Below the pieces are notes generated by a model, which had not been told where the DNA came from, ran no database searches, and saw nothing but the letters and a program-made list of their open reading frames with translations. From Exophiala sp. HKRS030 (lineage: Eukaryota; Ascomycota; Eurotiomycetes; Chaetothyriales; Herpotrichiellaceae), in assembly GCA_023897205.1 (NCBI GenBank), contig JAHWDD010000004.1, positions 4,278,001-4,342,000 on the forward strand: 64,000 nucleotides of DNA, in the 5' to 3' direction. How positions within the stretch are numbered: the first letter of the stretch is position 1; each line of letters opens with the position of its first letter. Of the stretch, positions 12,107-25,575 are shown in pieces. A program made the translations under genes and the position numbers.

Positions 12107-15100
12107 ATGACACCCCTATTTGGCTCTGCCAGTGTTCGAGAAGGTCGAGGTCCGTCACTACTTTTTGCCTTGTTCCGCCCTGCGGTCATGGACATATTGC
12201 TGACCTTCTCGTCGCTGCAGATCGAGCAACTTTCCCTCCCCGATCCTATCCCTCCCACAATGCGGATGACGATGCCAAATCTATGTCTGGGCCTGGACAT
12301 AACAAGAGCACCTTGCAGGAAGTCCCGCAGGTTGGAAGCTCCTCCCGTGAGACCACTGACCACCATGCCCAAACGAGAGATCGCCTCGAAGGGATGGCCC
12401 CTTCAAACCTGCAGATGAAGGCTGGCCAGAGCCCATCGAGCACCATGAGCGAATACGGGAAAGGTGTCAATGTGTCCCACCGCGAAATTCCGTTTGCGCA
12501 TATGCGTATACATTTTGAAGATTTTGCGAATGAGCTGCGCCTGCACAGGCATCAGGAGCATCGAAAACGTATACTCTTCCATCGGCGTGACAGGCTTCGC
12601 ACTGCAGTAGCGCTGTCTTCACGCTTGCACCGAGTGGGATCATGGCTTCACGATGGGCTCGTAGCAATCTCTCGTCAGTCAGAGGCAAATGGCTTCTCAA
12701 GAGTACATCAGCGCATGCAGGACCTGGCCGACTCGTGTTTCTCGTCCTGGACACACGAGATCAATGCGTTCGAGCTATCTCCTGATATGAAGACGCCAAT
12801 CAAGGATTCATTCTTTGCGCGGTTACCGGCCTACTCGCAGGATGACTGTCTCGAGCTCATTCATACCCTACGAAGCAAGCCTCGGTTTCTCGTAGAGCGC
12901 TTCAAAGCCATGTCTCCCGCACAAATAACTTCTCTCTCCACAGCCCCTAAATATCGCGAACTCTCAGAGTCCGTATTGACATCTTTGTCTCAAAACAGCG
13001 GGAGAGGTTCTCAGAAACGTCGAATCAATGCCTACTCGAAAGAGCTGGAAGACTACTCTTCTTCCTTCGAGCGAGCGAATCCTTTGTCCTTCATAATACA
13101 CAACATCTACGGGCCCTTCCCAGACATCAACAGCAAAGAAAGTCGATTGCGATTCTCTACTTGGTCCTCTGTCTGTGCAACTCTCATGGTAGAATCGCAG
13201 CATACCTTTCATGCCTTGATTGGTCAGCTGCTCAGTGCGTTTGCAAACATGTATTCATGGCAGATCAAGCCCCGTCTTGAATTGTATTTGATGAGCGTTT
13301 TGCAAAGAGGTGCGTTCCTACTTGACATGGTTGAACATCCATTCCCGACTTTGCGATCCGAATTCTCGCTATTCGATCCGTTTAACACCCAGGAAGCCCG
13401 AAGCTTCTTTCAAGAGGCGGTACAGGAACTTTTTGATATTCTTGCTTGCGATGAGGGTCTACCTATAGGTGCACTGAGTCTGGGCCGTGCCATCATTGCC
13501 AAATTGCCCACGGAGGAATATCAGAGTCAGTTCCGTGGTCATTTCTTCTTCGAATGGTTTCTCCGAGATTTCCTGCGAGTGGCTATTGCTTTTCCTGAGG
13601 TATTTGCTATGCACATTTACACAGTCTTCTTTTCGGCAGATGCTAATTGGCGAAGGATGAAAAGTTACTGCACCAGTTTCATGTCAGCGACAGGGCAAGG
13701 TCATATCTGCTGCACACCATTTGGGATCGCGCTTATAGTTGGGCCCGAGATGCGTTCAATCCAATGTACTGATGCCTTTCCCTTTCTCAAGGACGGGCTA
13801 ACATCTCCTTAGACCTGCCGAGCCAGAAGACCTGGGCGTGAAGAACTGCGTGTCGAATATGATCAACCAGTTAGATGCTGAGGTAAACTGCTTCGACCCA
13901 TATCGCGCCGACACGCCTGCTTCCACGTTGTCTTCTGAAGTGTTCATCAGCATCTCTGCTGCAGACGTCGTTCACACCCTCGAAGCGTTGAACCCACAAT
14001 ACATCCACACTTCAAGCCCCTGGGACCCCTTTCTGAGCTCATCCCATTCGACCTTCAGCAGGCAGTACGCCCATGCTAGCGGTAGATTCGACACATTGCG
14101 ACGTCGCATATTGGAGGCAATCGAGCCTGGCCAGTCCTCGAGAACCATTCATCCTTGTCAAGAGAACTGGGCTTTGATAACTATTTCGGGGAATGGGACC
14201 CCGGTACCAACGCGCTCCATCGAGAAGCTCGTAATGCCGGATGGGCTGGGTAAGCTTGATCTAGCTGAGAAAGCGGCGCTTCGACTGATCGAAGGGACCT
14301 CATCTTCATCTGGTCGCGAAAGTGCCGTAGGAATCTCTGTCGAAAGAATGAGAGGGTCGAGTTTATCGAGACTGTTCGCCGAGGAAGCGAGACGGGCTCT
14401 TGTCGGACACGATAGCATAACTTCGATGTTTTGGCACGACGCTGTATCCTTCTTGCGCCGATCGTACCCCCTTACGGTGTTGACAGACGATGACACCAAG
14501 GTCCTGGCACCAATGTCTGATAAGTTGCGGATGAGCCATCTACGGCTAGGTAAAGAATGCCTCCGGCTTGAGCAAGACGTTGCCAGACTCGAGGCTTCTT
14601 ATGACCTGGCAAAGTCGAAGATGTCGCAACTCTCCACTTGGCTGGAGAAACTCCGAATCAAATTATGGTATAGAATGTACGTGGTGAGTTCTGATGCTTA
14701 CGAAGATGCAAAGAATATCTCTGTGGCATTGAACAATATGGCACTGCCAGTGTTACATGCAGGTGCCAGTTCTGGAGGAGTGGTGCGGTCATCACAAACT
14801 AGTCCGCAAGGTACATCAGTGACATCAACGTCGTCCCTATTCGAGCAGCCAAGAGTCGATACGATGAGCATTTTAAAAGCACCTGTGGAATACGGCGGGC
14901 CCAGAAAGCTTGCCGATTCACAAATCGAGAGTACCAGGCATTGGCTCGAGCAAAATCACTTGGACAATTTCTGCAAAGGCGAAGAGAGAATCCATCGGTT
15001 CTGCATGGAAGTCAGCAATGCCACGAAGAGGCTGGTCGGTGAGACTCTCAGTGAGAGCCCGGTGCTCTGGTCAAGTGAACTTTTCGCACGGGAGAGAGAA

Positions 15101-16636
15101 CGATATGAGGTGCATTCCACAGGGTCTTTTAGTGCTCAACCCAGCAGTCGTGCACCCAGCGTATGGAGTGAACCGCTCTCCTCGACCTCGTATCCTTCTC
15201 GGTCAACCTTTGGAGGAGGGCGAGCATCCTTCTATAGCCAAGCTTCTGGAAAGCTTCATCTCGATCTGGCCTCTATGATCAGTTCACCAGGAAGAGCAAA
15301 TACTGTGACGACGGTCGACTCCAACAGCAGCATCTGGTCGCCTCCGATTTCCAATCCAAGATCCGTGACCTCGGTCTCATCACAATCAAGGCCTGCGTCC
15401 ACGTTTGAGGATTCAAGCCTACACCGCCTGGCAGATCACAGCGTGGAGAAGGCGGCGTTTCTGGAAACCCTTCACCACGATCTCACGTGTCTACTGTTAT
15501 CCGACCTCGCTTGTCCGGTGTGGAGTTGTGGAAGCGAGACTGATTCTTGGATAAGCACAATATTGCAGACCCCCAGCATTCAGGAGCGACTAGCCCAAAG
15601 GTCCGTGATGGCGCATCTGCTGTCTACGCCAAACCTGCTCGGCCACGCTGTGCATGCTGCTGCCAGGAAGCAAAAAGGTCGACTGCAGCGTAGCCAAAGT
15701 TCAGCGCCAAGTCCATCGCAGCATTCTGAACATCGGGTTCCGCCAAAAGATCACCTCGAAGATGTTCTCGATATGACAAATCCGGAACCCGATTCTGACG
15801 GATTTTCCTTTCGTCACGGTTTTGACGACGTGTTCATGCGAATCAGCGAGCATGTCGACCCGAGTTTGAAGCTCGAAGCTATTCACGACCTGTTGACGCT
15901 GTCCCAAGCGTGCCAAGAACGGTGGCCCAGCTCAGGTCCCGACCCGGCGACTCCTGCCGCAGCAGTCCGCAGGCAGAGTCTCAATCCAAGCGTACTTTCT
16001 TCTAATCTTGAGCGACAAAGCAACAGCCAGGCCATGATAGCCAGCACTGCCCGTACGGACGCCAGCACAGAGAGCGAAGTGGTGCAATTCCTGAAGAGGC
16101 TGCTGCTGTTGTTCCAACCGAAGACGATATTTCGAGACTTGCAATACGTTGCTGCCTTTGTATCATCCGATACGCTCAACGACACGGAGATCGGACGGGC
16201 GTTTTTGCAGGTTGGGCTAGCAGCTTTGGCGTGGAAAGACGAAGTCTGTCGGGCGATGGTCGATGTTGCTGACCGGATTGTGGCTAAAGACTCGATCAAA
16301 CGCAGAGTTCAGCGTGGCGAGCGCAATGAACCGTCGATTCTGAAAGCTGCCGAGTATTGGGTGATAGCTGCACGAGAGGGCAACGCAATTGCGCAACGAG
16401 AATTGGCCAGTCTCTACCTTAGCCACCCCGAGGTACCGCCGGTCATCAGCGTGCCTCTCTCTATGTCCGCGGACATTTTCAAAAGCGACATGTTGTGGGA
16501 GGAACAAGAGGGGTCGCAGCGCAGTAGTCAGACGATGTGTTTGGCATTGCACTGGATGCGGCGAGCAGCGGAAAATGGGGACGAAGTGGCACAATTAAAA
16601 TTGAGGGAACGTCGCACGGGTCTTTCGATTCGATGA
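12107..16636 (+). CDS. Large conserved-type fungal protein with C-terminal Sel1-like repeats
   Basis: Four exons give 1444 residues: 12107-12149, 12221-13599, 13677-13765, 13813-16636. The 89-nt third exon was placed because its frame encodes a clearly protein-like stretch (DRARSYLLHTIWDRAYSW) and both flanking introns keep phase. The start is uncertain: 12107 is the only nearby in-frame ATG, but a further 5' exon is possible because an acceptor-like CTGGCAG lies just upstream. The first 900 residues are largely alpha-helical with no motif I can name. The middle (about residues 790-1010) is Ser-rich. The C-terminus has two Sel1-like units (EYWVIAAREGNAIAQRELASL and HWMRRAAENGDEVAQLKL), a TPR-related scaffold fold that usually mediates protein contacts. 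Exact role unknown. Confidence 0.8.
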
Positions 16637-18900
16637 AGCAGGGTTGTTTTTATTATCTGACACTTTATTCTTGCTTACATGGGGAGTTTGAGGCATCATG
16701 CCTCTGTTCAGCTTTCTTGGGTGGGTGGCAAGTATTGTTCTTTTGCTTTTCGGCCACGATATGGAATGGATGCAGGGGTCTGGAGTCTTTTGTGTGTGTC
16801 CGTGTTTGACGTACCCCCGTACAGGGGATTTGGATGGGACCAGGCATACTTTTTTGATACACGTGTACTTTGACGGGCGGCCACTTGCTGTTTTCGGGGA
16901 GGCGGATGCAGTGGACAGTAGGGAGTATACCCAGCAGATAACAATCAATGAGAAGCATGAAGATTTCGACAGTGGAAGAACGGAAGGAATCTTTGAACAT
17001 TTGTGGAATGGCAAAAATGAATTCGAACCTGGTTTGTATCGTACAGTATTGTATCCTCGTCCCATGCTCCCTCGTGGAGCGAGGCATGCGCTGTCATTGT
17101 CTTTGGTCTTTCCGAGTCATCGGTCGCGAGGGTCGTGGACCCAGCTTAGGTCACAAGCCGGGGGTGGGTGAGTTGTGATGGAATTGAAACGCAGCGAACC
17201 GAGACGGATTCTACGGAGAGGGGTTTCTTTTTGTGGAATCTTTACTCTGTACGGAGTATGAACGAATCAATCGGGTAGGGGTAGGAGTGAGGCCAGGGAT
17301 GATTCAGGCACATGTTCGAATGAGCCAGGGGTGACCCTTGTGTGTTTGTGTGTGTCGCACAAGATAGATTGTTTTCTGGAAGGGGGGGGGTGTCACAGGT
17401 AAGGGGACCCAAGACGACGTCGTCGCGCAGGTGACAGGGCCACCACGATGATATGGTACTTGTGGGACGAGTACTTGTGGTAACCCGTTGGTCGCGTTGG
17501 ACGAATCGATGACGGGTATTCATGTGGATGGAGACCACCCGACAAACAAATTGATGGATTTGATGCATGATGATGTTGCTGATGTTGATGAGAATGAATT
17601 GAAAGCCAAAGCGACAAACATGATGAATAACCTGCAGTACTCGCTCGCAGTACGTGGTACTACGCAGTACGGCAGTACAGTATTTACTGTATGTAAGTAC
17701 GAAGTACACCGTACCTAAAGCACAGACTAGTTCGTGATAACGAGTCATGATCTGTAGCATGACGTATGGTCTCCAGTTAAAGTGTGCAGTGTGTGAAGAC
17801 AAGAGAACCCAACCCTTAGCGAGGCTAAACGCCCTATAATAACTTGATACTATATGCACAAGTCACCAAAGCTGCCGCCTAATTTATTGAGCGTTGACTA
17901 CCTTTAGTACTTGTACTGTCCATACCTACATACATATATATTGAGGTGCTCGTACTGTCGACGAATGGGCAGATAACGCAGTAGATCTAACGAGTACGGG
18001 AGTACTCCGTACAAATCATCAAAATGGTACTTGACATGTGTCACTATTAATTCCGTACTGTACTGTACAGTTTTGTTTTTTTGTGATGGGCATGTGACTG
18101 ACACTTGGTCCCTCTCGGTTGGGCCGTTTGTTGGATGGATTTGTGTACTCCGTGTACTGTACTGTAGGTAATAATAAGAGTGATCAAAAAAGGTATTGCC
18201 CCTCGTATTTAGAGTCATCGATAGGGACCAAGTTGATGGGTTCAGCTTTGCCTGCTGCCACATGCTTGTCGTTCCTGTCAATTGTATCATCATCATCCAT
18301 CATCCATCATCAGTCAACCCAACGACAGAATACCACCTGTTGGGCACTTTTCCCTCTGCTCAACGGTACCTCCGAACGAGTAGTAAACTGGTGTCAAACA
18401 AAACAAAATCCCTGTCCTGTCCTTGTTGTCACTGACTCCGTATCTTATGATCAACATCCGGTCGTCTGGGTAGCACCAGACTTCTTTGTCACCGACTGAC
18501 TTGACTTCTTTTGCCCCTCGGATCCCAGTTCCATCATCACATCCATCAATCCTCTCTCCATCTTCCTCCTCCCCTCCGTCTACCCGTCAAGTTTTTAAAA
18601 CCCACTTGTACCGCCCGGTCCTTCGCCCACGCCCGCCATTTCCATCACACAAACCTCTCTACGAATACGAAGTACCACATTCAACTTTGTTCTCCAAACT
18701 TCAGCTTCTTCACTCGGCCAACTTGCCTTGCGTCGGCTGTCCCGTCGACCCCGTCAACATTACCTTGTGATTGACCATTTGCTCATTTCCCACCACACAC
18801 CTCGTTCACACCTCATTTCTACAACCAACCAACCACCACCACCAACAACAACAACATCCGCCAAACAACTTCTCCATCTTTCATCACGATCACCGCCAGA
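16637..18900. other. Intergenic region
   Basis: 2.3 kb with no supported gene. A 205-codon frame on the minus strand (17242-17859) has random composition. Dense TAC/GTA motifs occur at 17640-17715 and 18000-18170, and a CATCATC run at 18284-18312. The last 300 bases before 18901 are strongly C/T- and CA-rich, as expected for the leader of the following gene. Confidence 0.6.
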
Positions 18901-19914
18901 ATGCCCGTCGAAGTCCATCATTCACCTCCACCCTTGCACCATCCGAGTTCGGGTAACGTTCGACCGAAAGGTTGGTGGTCAACAAACAATCAGCCGTTCC
19001 GGATCTCATTACTGACTTGCTCCTCCTCCCACAGGCATCCTCAAGAACCCCTCGTTCTCCTCCGCTAGTGGCCGACCCGAATCACCTACGAAAGAGACCT
19101 CCCACATCCCTCCCACCACGCCCCTCGACCCCCAGGAAGAGCGAGAATTGACCTTGCAAAACACCCTCCAGAATGCCGGACACCGCCGTTCCTCGTCCGC
19201 CGCCAGGCGCGCTTCCGCGTCTCGACGTCACTCCTCGGCCGCCGCCGCCGCCGGCGAGCACCAGGACGACCCGGACAAGATGCGGTTGAAGTGGGACGAG
19301 GCCAATCTGTACCTGGCGGAGCAAGAGTCGGGAGGCCGGATGAAGATCACGGAGCCCAAGACCCCCTACCAGTACGGCGACGCGATGGAGGAGGACGAAG
19401 AGGAAGACGTGGCCATCGACCCCCGCTTCGTCAACGTCGACGAGGTTGAAATGGCCAAGAACAAGCCCGACAAGAAGCACCGTGAGAGTGAGATCCCGGG
19501 CCTGGAGCTGGGCGAGCCGGAGGACGATTTCGTCGCAGGATCCGCACGGGAAGACGACCGGATCATACGGGCGAGCAGCCTTTCGCGGGAAAACAGCAAG
19601 GAAAAGCATGTCAGTGTCAGCGAAGGAAGTGAAAATAACGGCTTCGCCGAGCAGGTCGGAATGCCCACCAGAGAGGAGGCGGAAAAGCACCGACAGTTTG
19701 AGCAACAGAGAAAGAAGCATTACGAGATGAAGGACATTAAAGGTCTCCTGGGGTAAGTCTTCTTCTTGTTGGTCCGGTGTCGGGTAGAGTGTTGACTGGC
19801 AATGCCGTGCACAGTCACCCAGAAGAATTGGACGTGGACGACGACGATGAGGCGACATCTCCCACGTCCATGCCCAAGAGACTGCCTGAAAGATCTGTCA
19901 ATGGCACACAATAA
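18901..19914 (+). CDS. glc8: Protein phosphatase 1 regulator, inhibitor-2/Glc8 family
   Basis: Three exons, 18901-18952, 19035-19752 and 19815-19914, give 289 residues. Inhibitor-2 proteins bind the PP1 catalytic subunit through three short elements, and all three are visible: SSGILKN at residues 16-22 (the KGILK-like element), KWDEANLYLAEQE around 103-115, and the late element FEQQRKKHYEMK. Residues 122-129 (ITEPKTPY) match the GSK-3 phosphorylation site of inhibitor-2 (PSTPY in animals), with the acceptor at Thr127. The KGILK-like element is assembled only after splicing, because the first intron splits its Gly codon. The protein is acidic and mostly disordered, as expected. In yeast Glc8 activates PP1 (Glc7); the same role is inferred here. 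Confidence 0.92.
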
Positions 19915-20762
19915 ATGACATCTCAGGATTCAGTTCAGAAGCTCGACGTTGTCGATGGATTTTTACAAACACAACATAACTCTCATGATCTCCGAGAGGA
20001 GGGACATGAGCATTTTCCCTTGGCCGTCTCGACCCGAGCACGAACAATTCCTGATGTTCACGTCTCACGATTCTCATCACACGACCCTCAAGTACAAAGT
20101 TCCACGACACCAAAGTTTACTATACAGGGTCTCATTTCCTATGTTTTTTTTTGACGACAACCAGTACGAATTGAATTGAATTGTATCGAAATTGATTCTT
20201 TTTTTCTTCCCGGTTTCATGCATTGACGACCATCGACCAAACCTGCTCCCCCTTTTTTTCCGTTCTTTTCTTGTCACAACATGGCTTTTTTATCTAGTTC
20301 ACACACACCTGCCTGGAATTGCGACATTCCCTCCCCTCGACCATTGTCGAAAACACGTCAACCATTCGACCGGGATTTTCTTTCTCCCCCTTTTTTTTTC
20401 TTTCTCCTTCTCGGCCAAGAGCACAGACTATGAACGGCCACGGCAAAGGAAACCAAAGCATGAATACACGGACCGATGAAGACGTTCTGAACATCAATCA
20501 ATCAATCATCCTTGTCTTGTCACGACCTCTTTTTTGTTGTTTTTTGACGTGTTCCCGCCAACAACACGCGACTCAATCGCTCGAACCCCGGTTCTGAACC
20601 CGCATCATTTTTTTTATCAAAAACATTCCATCTGGATTGCCTTCTTTTTTTTTGGTCCTCTGGGGGCGGCGGAAGCAGAAGCAGAAGCAGAAGCGCAAGC
20701 AAAGGATACGTGGTCGTTGAACCTGTATCGTGGATGAATAAGGAGAAACCCACAGCAATACG

Positions 20763-20797
20763 GGTGTGTGTGTGTGTGTGCGTGTGTGTGCGTGTGC
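20763..20797 (+). repeat. GT dinucleotide microsatellite
   Basis: GT units interrupted by two GC steps, in intergenic DNA downstream of the Glc8-like gene. Confidence 0.85.
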
Positions 20798-21310
20798 AGT
20801 GTTTCTGAGGACCTCAAGGAAGGTGCTCGTCAACGGGCCAAAAGCTTGGAAAAGGAGGGGGGTTGGGTCGAGTCGAGCGGATAAAGTTGACAGAGGTACC
20901 TAGGTATCGAGTAGGGTATATTTCCAAACCATGGGGCGTCTTTCCTTTCGTTTCGAGTTTCATTTCGTCTTGTCTTGATAACGGGGAGACTTTGGCCGCC
21001 AGAATTGTCAAAGAGCTGTTGCGTTGGTGTTTGATGACAACGACGATGGCCCCCCCTGATGGGGAACCCACTTTAGACGCCCGTTCGACGACGAGTCCAG
21101 ATTCTTTACTCGACCTTCTGAGCGGTCCATTTTCCCCCCTACACGTAGTGATGGATCAAAATATCCGACGAGGTTCACATCGTCTTCTATTTACGGGTCA
21201 TGGCTGTTTATTGAGCAAAAAGGTCATGGCATGGCATGGTTGTTCATTATATCCTGACATTCTGGCTCGGTATCTTCCAACATCTCACCTATCCAGTTGA
21301 ATCCAACCCC

Positions 21311-21334
21311 AGACAGACAGACAGACAGACAGAC
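21311..21334 (+). repeat. CAGA tetranucleotide microsatellite
   Basis: About six CAGA units just downstream of the minus-strand checkpoint gene stop. Confidence 0.85.
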
Positions 21335-21363
21335 CAATGTAAATCTGAATAAGTCAACAACCG

Positions 21364-24300
21364 TCACCCGATCCACAACCTCCCCAGGATCAAACTCTGC
21401 ACGACATCCTCGTTGCAAATGACCTTGACGTTGGAATGAATTTTGCCTTCACCCCCTGGGTCAGCTCCTTCCCTTCCTCCACCACCGTCAGACCCGGCTC
21501 CGGTCTTGTTCGCTTTACCCAAAGTCCGAGTCTTTTTGCCTGCCTTTCGCGAAATGCGCACCGCGGCACTCTCTTCGAACAAGGTCTTTGCACTGCCAAT
21601 GTCACGATCGTCGACGAACACAAAAGTATCCTCGTCATCAGAAGAATCCCCCGTCCCACGAACCTCCGCTGTGGCACTCGCCAAATCCGACACGCTCACA
21701 ATCTCGCCCGCACCAAGCGCTCGGATCAGAAACACAAACGCCCTTCTTCGCTTTTCGACTTTTTCACCTCCGCTTTTCATTGCCACAACGACCCGAGCGC
21801 CATTGAGGATACGTGCTCGTGACTCAATCATCTCATGGACCTTGAGATTCGCTGCTGGGTCAAAGGATAAGACTCGTGATCTCGTTGCGCCCTCCAACTC
21901 GGCACATTCGCCGGATGGCAAAAGGTACGTACTCCAGGTAACCAATTCCTCCGCGTGCACGCAAGACTCGATCCACCTTCCACTAAGGCACGGTACGCCC
22001 AAAGCAAGAGCTTGCATGTACTTCTCCTTGCGAGATTGTCTGTCGGCGAGGAGCGCCGTAAATGACAAATCTGCATGCTGAGCCTTCATTTGTAACGAGT
22101 CTAGTTCCAAGAGGTCGAGAAACGATTCCTTCAATACCAAACCTCCTTGTTGTCGAATCTGACGTTCAAGCTGGTCACGGCGCGTGTCATCGTCGTAGGA
22201 TATTGCAAATGCCATATTTGTGAACAATCCTTCCACGACGCACGTTGACAATGATAGGGCGGTGGTCACTGCAGTCGTGCCTCGGCGATTGCGCGATGGC
22301 GGCGAGCATGGAGTCGAGCTACATGGTGCCGGGGTTGACATTGCTGACACCATCGGCCGAGGAACAGTCGTCTTGTGCTCATAAAGCCGGTCTTTCATCT
22401 GTCCCCACATGTTGCTATCCAAATATATCGAGGAGATCGGAACTTCCTTAAGCGCTTCAGTTGATACATCTGCTGGTAGACTCTTCCGCTGTTTCGTAGA
22501 GACAAGCAAAGTCTTGTAGCCTTGTATGTCGGTCAGGATTTGATCTTCGCTCTTTGGAGCATGGGCAGAAATCCTATTCTTGAAGGCCTTGATAATGTAT
22601 GGTACTTTTGGGAAGCCTTGAAGGTTGACTTTGATCTGGTCCCCCACGCGTAGGTCTAGACTCCGTACACCATGTTGATCCAGTTCTTCTGGATCGTATC
22701 CTTCCCATTGAATGCGATACCGGGTCGGATCAGCGTCGGAAAGCCCGAGACATGTTGCGGGATAGTATGCACGCGTTTTGCCGTTGAAGCACGCGAACAC
22801 CACATTGGGAACCGAGGGGTTTTCTGAAACTTGTTCGACGACGGTGTTCAATGCTGTACCCAAATTCTCAAGATGCTGTGCTGATATATCTTCACATTCG
22901 TCCGCAATGGGCGTATGCCTCGAGGATGCTGTGGTTGCCTTTTCGGGAACTTTGCGTCTTTTGGCCGATGTTTCTTGTGCGTCAGCAGGTGACAGTTGCT
23001 CCCTCTTCTTGCGCTTCAGAGACGAATTTGGTCTGGTCAGAGGAGCCTTCTGAGGGGGAGATGCGTCGAGATCCCATTGTGACCGTCGGGACTGGGCATC
23101 TGCAAGTGGGGTGTGTGGTTTCGAATTTTCCAACGCCTTGGGAGTTGGCTTACGCAACCGTCGAGAAGAATGTATAGTGGTCTGGGGTGTTGTTGAGGCC
23201 AGATCCAGACTATTGCCGTGCAGATTCTGATTACGACGTTGCTTCATCTCATTATTTCTCTCCACTGGATGTCCATAGTTAGAAGCATTCTCCGGCCCTT
23301 CCACATGCTCGGTATTCTCCTGCTCTTCAGGTGGGACATGTATGTGCTCGGTAAATCTGGAAACGGAAGGATTATTAAGTGGAGGTCGCTTAGATGGACT
23401 CTGGAAGGCTGCATCAAGGTGAAGCGCATCCGTGACATTGAAGCTTGGTTGTGACTTCAAAGGCGAGGGTTCGGCAGCGATCTCGGTCATCCGTCTACGA
23501 TTGCAGCTAGGTGTCGAATGCCCGTTAGAATCACCGGTTCCTATGTCCTCGCCGTTCTCTTGCTGTTTGGAATGCTCTATAGACTGAGGAACCTGCGACT
23601 GGGCGGTCTCGAACTCTCCTCGACTCGTGGTGTCCGGATCGCTTTGTTTGGTGCTGGCATCCCCTCTGGAAGGCTCTGTCGGTGGCTCATTCGAGCTAGT
23701 CTCAGGTATTGTCCCTTTTTGATGAACAGGAGAATTGGATGCAGCATTTTCAGGCATGGCGTTGGGAACATCCTCCGACAGCCCATCGGGAACGTCGTTT
23801 GCTGTAGTCCTTTCTTTTTCAGAAGCGTCTGTAACTTCTATTCCCGCAGTGGGAGACTGCGGAACAAAATCAACACTTCCAGTGCCAGGAGTAGACTTCA
23901 GTGCTTGACTAAGTTTCTGCATTCGTCGTCGAGACTGCGAAGACTGAGAGTCGGCAATTGCAAAAGGTTGCGAGCTGTGCATCGCATGCTTTTCAGCACT
24001 AATCCGCCGGTGGTGTCTCAAAGACGGACTGTCCTCAACTTCGGAAGGATCCCCATGAGCAACACGGATCAATCGTGCAGCTGTCTCAGGAACTTGACTC
24101 CCATTGCTCAGGCAGTTTTCCTTGTCGTCATCGCCGTCATTCAACGCAACCATGACTTGACTTGAGCGCGCTACTGCTATCTGCGGGCTGTCTTCCAAGT
24201 CTGTTTCTTCTTCACTTTCTTGAAGTGGATCCGGCGAATCTGCCTTTGTTGGGCTTGATCTATCTGTGAACCTGGTTATGCGTGAGGAGAGCGGTTCAAT

Positions 24301-25575
24301 GGGAGAGCTACGACGATTCTGTCGAACAGGGGATGATTTTGACAAGGACGGCCTCCGTAGCAACCGAGTCGAAGGTGAAGACAGTCGCTGGAGTGACACT
24401 TTCACCTGCTTCTCGATTGCCAGTCGTCGACGGTATTTGGTCATAGAATCTGGCTCTTGGAGGTGAGCAAATACATCATCTTCCTCATCGTCAGATGCTT
24501 CTTGTGGTTCGGGCCCCGCGTGTTCACGTAAAGCCAACTCTTCCCTGACAGATATGTACCGTGATGCCGGTTCCGTAGATGCCCTTTTAAAGGCAGAGAT
24601 AGGTCTCATCGGCGAGCTGGTAGCTGTCACAGGACGTGGTCGCAGCTCAATATTCGGAGAAGGTCGATCAGACGGTATATCACCATTGCCATTGTTGACG
24701 AATGGCGAAGTGTCTGCTTGAGTTGCTGCAAATGCTTGACTCAGACCCATGATGTTTTCCTGTTGGTGCGAACCGCCTCCCAGAAGAGGATTGCGTGGTA
24801 GGACTGGACTGTCAATAATGTCTCCATCGTAGCTTCTCTTTTTCCCTGCAGTCGCGGGAGTCTTGAAGCGCTGAGATTCGGGAAAGCGGGAAAGCGCAAG
24901 TTGAGTCTGTGTAGGAGAATATTCGACTGGCTCGGAGTCCAATTCACTGGGACCATTCTTTGGCGACACCAGGCTGGACAATAAATCAATGTGTCCTTCA
25001 TCCCCCTCCCGAAGTGAGAATTGTGGAGACTCTTCGTCGTCTTCTTCATGGTGCTCCCTTAGCAATTGGGCTGCGCTGCGACTTCGACTCTGTAAAAAGG
25101 AAGTATAATGTGACTGAGACAGCTCTTGCGTAGGGGCATCGCTACCTTGGCTGGTCATCTTCTGGACAGGTGTGGCTCGCCTCTCATGAGTGATCGCTGG
25201 TCGAAGGAACGTGAATGGACTTTCGACATTTGGGAGGGACTCGGATTCAGGAACGATGCTGGCGAGTTCAGGTACCGTATTTGTGGCCGGGGTGGTTATG
25301 ATGGGGGACGGTTCAATGGGGGACGGTTCAATGGGAGACAATCCGTCGAGAGCGTGTCGGATGGCTTCAAGCTGTCGTTGCGGGACAAGTCTGCGATCTG
25401 ACCCTGGCTGGTCTTGGATCGACTGGGATGGCACAGTTAGAAACAGGACTCGATGCACAATGAGCAGGGTTGACTAATTGCCACTCACTTCCTGGTCATG
25501 GAGGACGGCGAATTTAATGCTTGATACGTCTAAACTCTCACTTTCCGAATCAAGAAGGATGGGCGCGGCCTCCAT
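21364..25575 (-). CDS. crb2: DNA damage checkpoint mediator, Rad9/Crb2/53BP1 type
   Basis: Two exons: 25575-25489 (29 codons) and 25422-21364, joined by a 66-nt phase-0 intron with donor GTGAGT and a TCTAAC branch site. The product is 1381 residues. The N-terminal 890 residues are disordered and carry about seventeen SQ or TQ dipeptides, the targets of ATM/ATR-type kinases (Tel1/Mec1). A Tudor-like domain at about residues 905-985 includes YYPATCLGL and YRIQWEGYDPEELD, as in the module of Crb2/53BP1 that reads methylated histone H4. Two C-terminal BRCT-like repeats follow from about residue 1093, with CLSGRWIESCVHA in the first. In this family phosphorylated SQ/TQ sites recruit and activate the effector kinase Rad53/Cds1. 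The domain order is diagnostic. The second BRCT is divergent and interrupted by a charged insert. Confidence 0.88.

Larger units (their letters stand above)
19915..21363. other. Intergenic region between convergent genes
   Basis: 1.45 kb with no supported gene. It contains homopolymer T runs, a CAGAAG run near 20668-20700, a GT dinucleotide repeat (20763-20797) and a CAGA tetranucleotide repeat (21311-21334). A TACCTAGGTA motif lies at 20896. Confidence 0.6.

Noticed and set aside
17242..17859. 205-codon minus-strand frame
   Set aside because: Low-complexity His/Thr/Ser composition, no domain, no splice continuation, and the DNA is full of TAC/GTA motifs.
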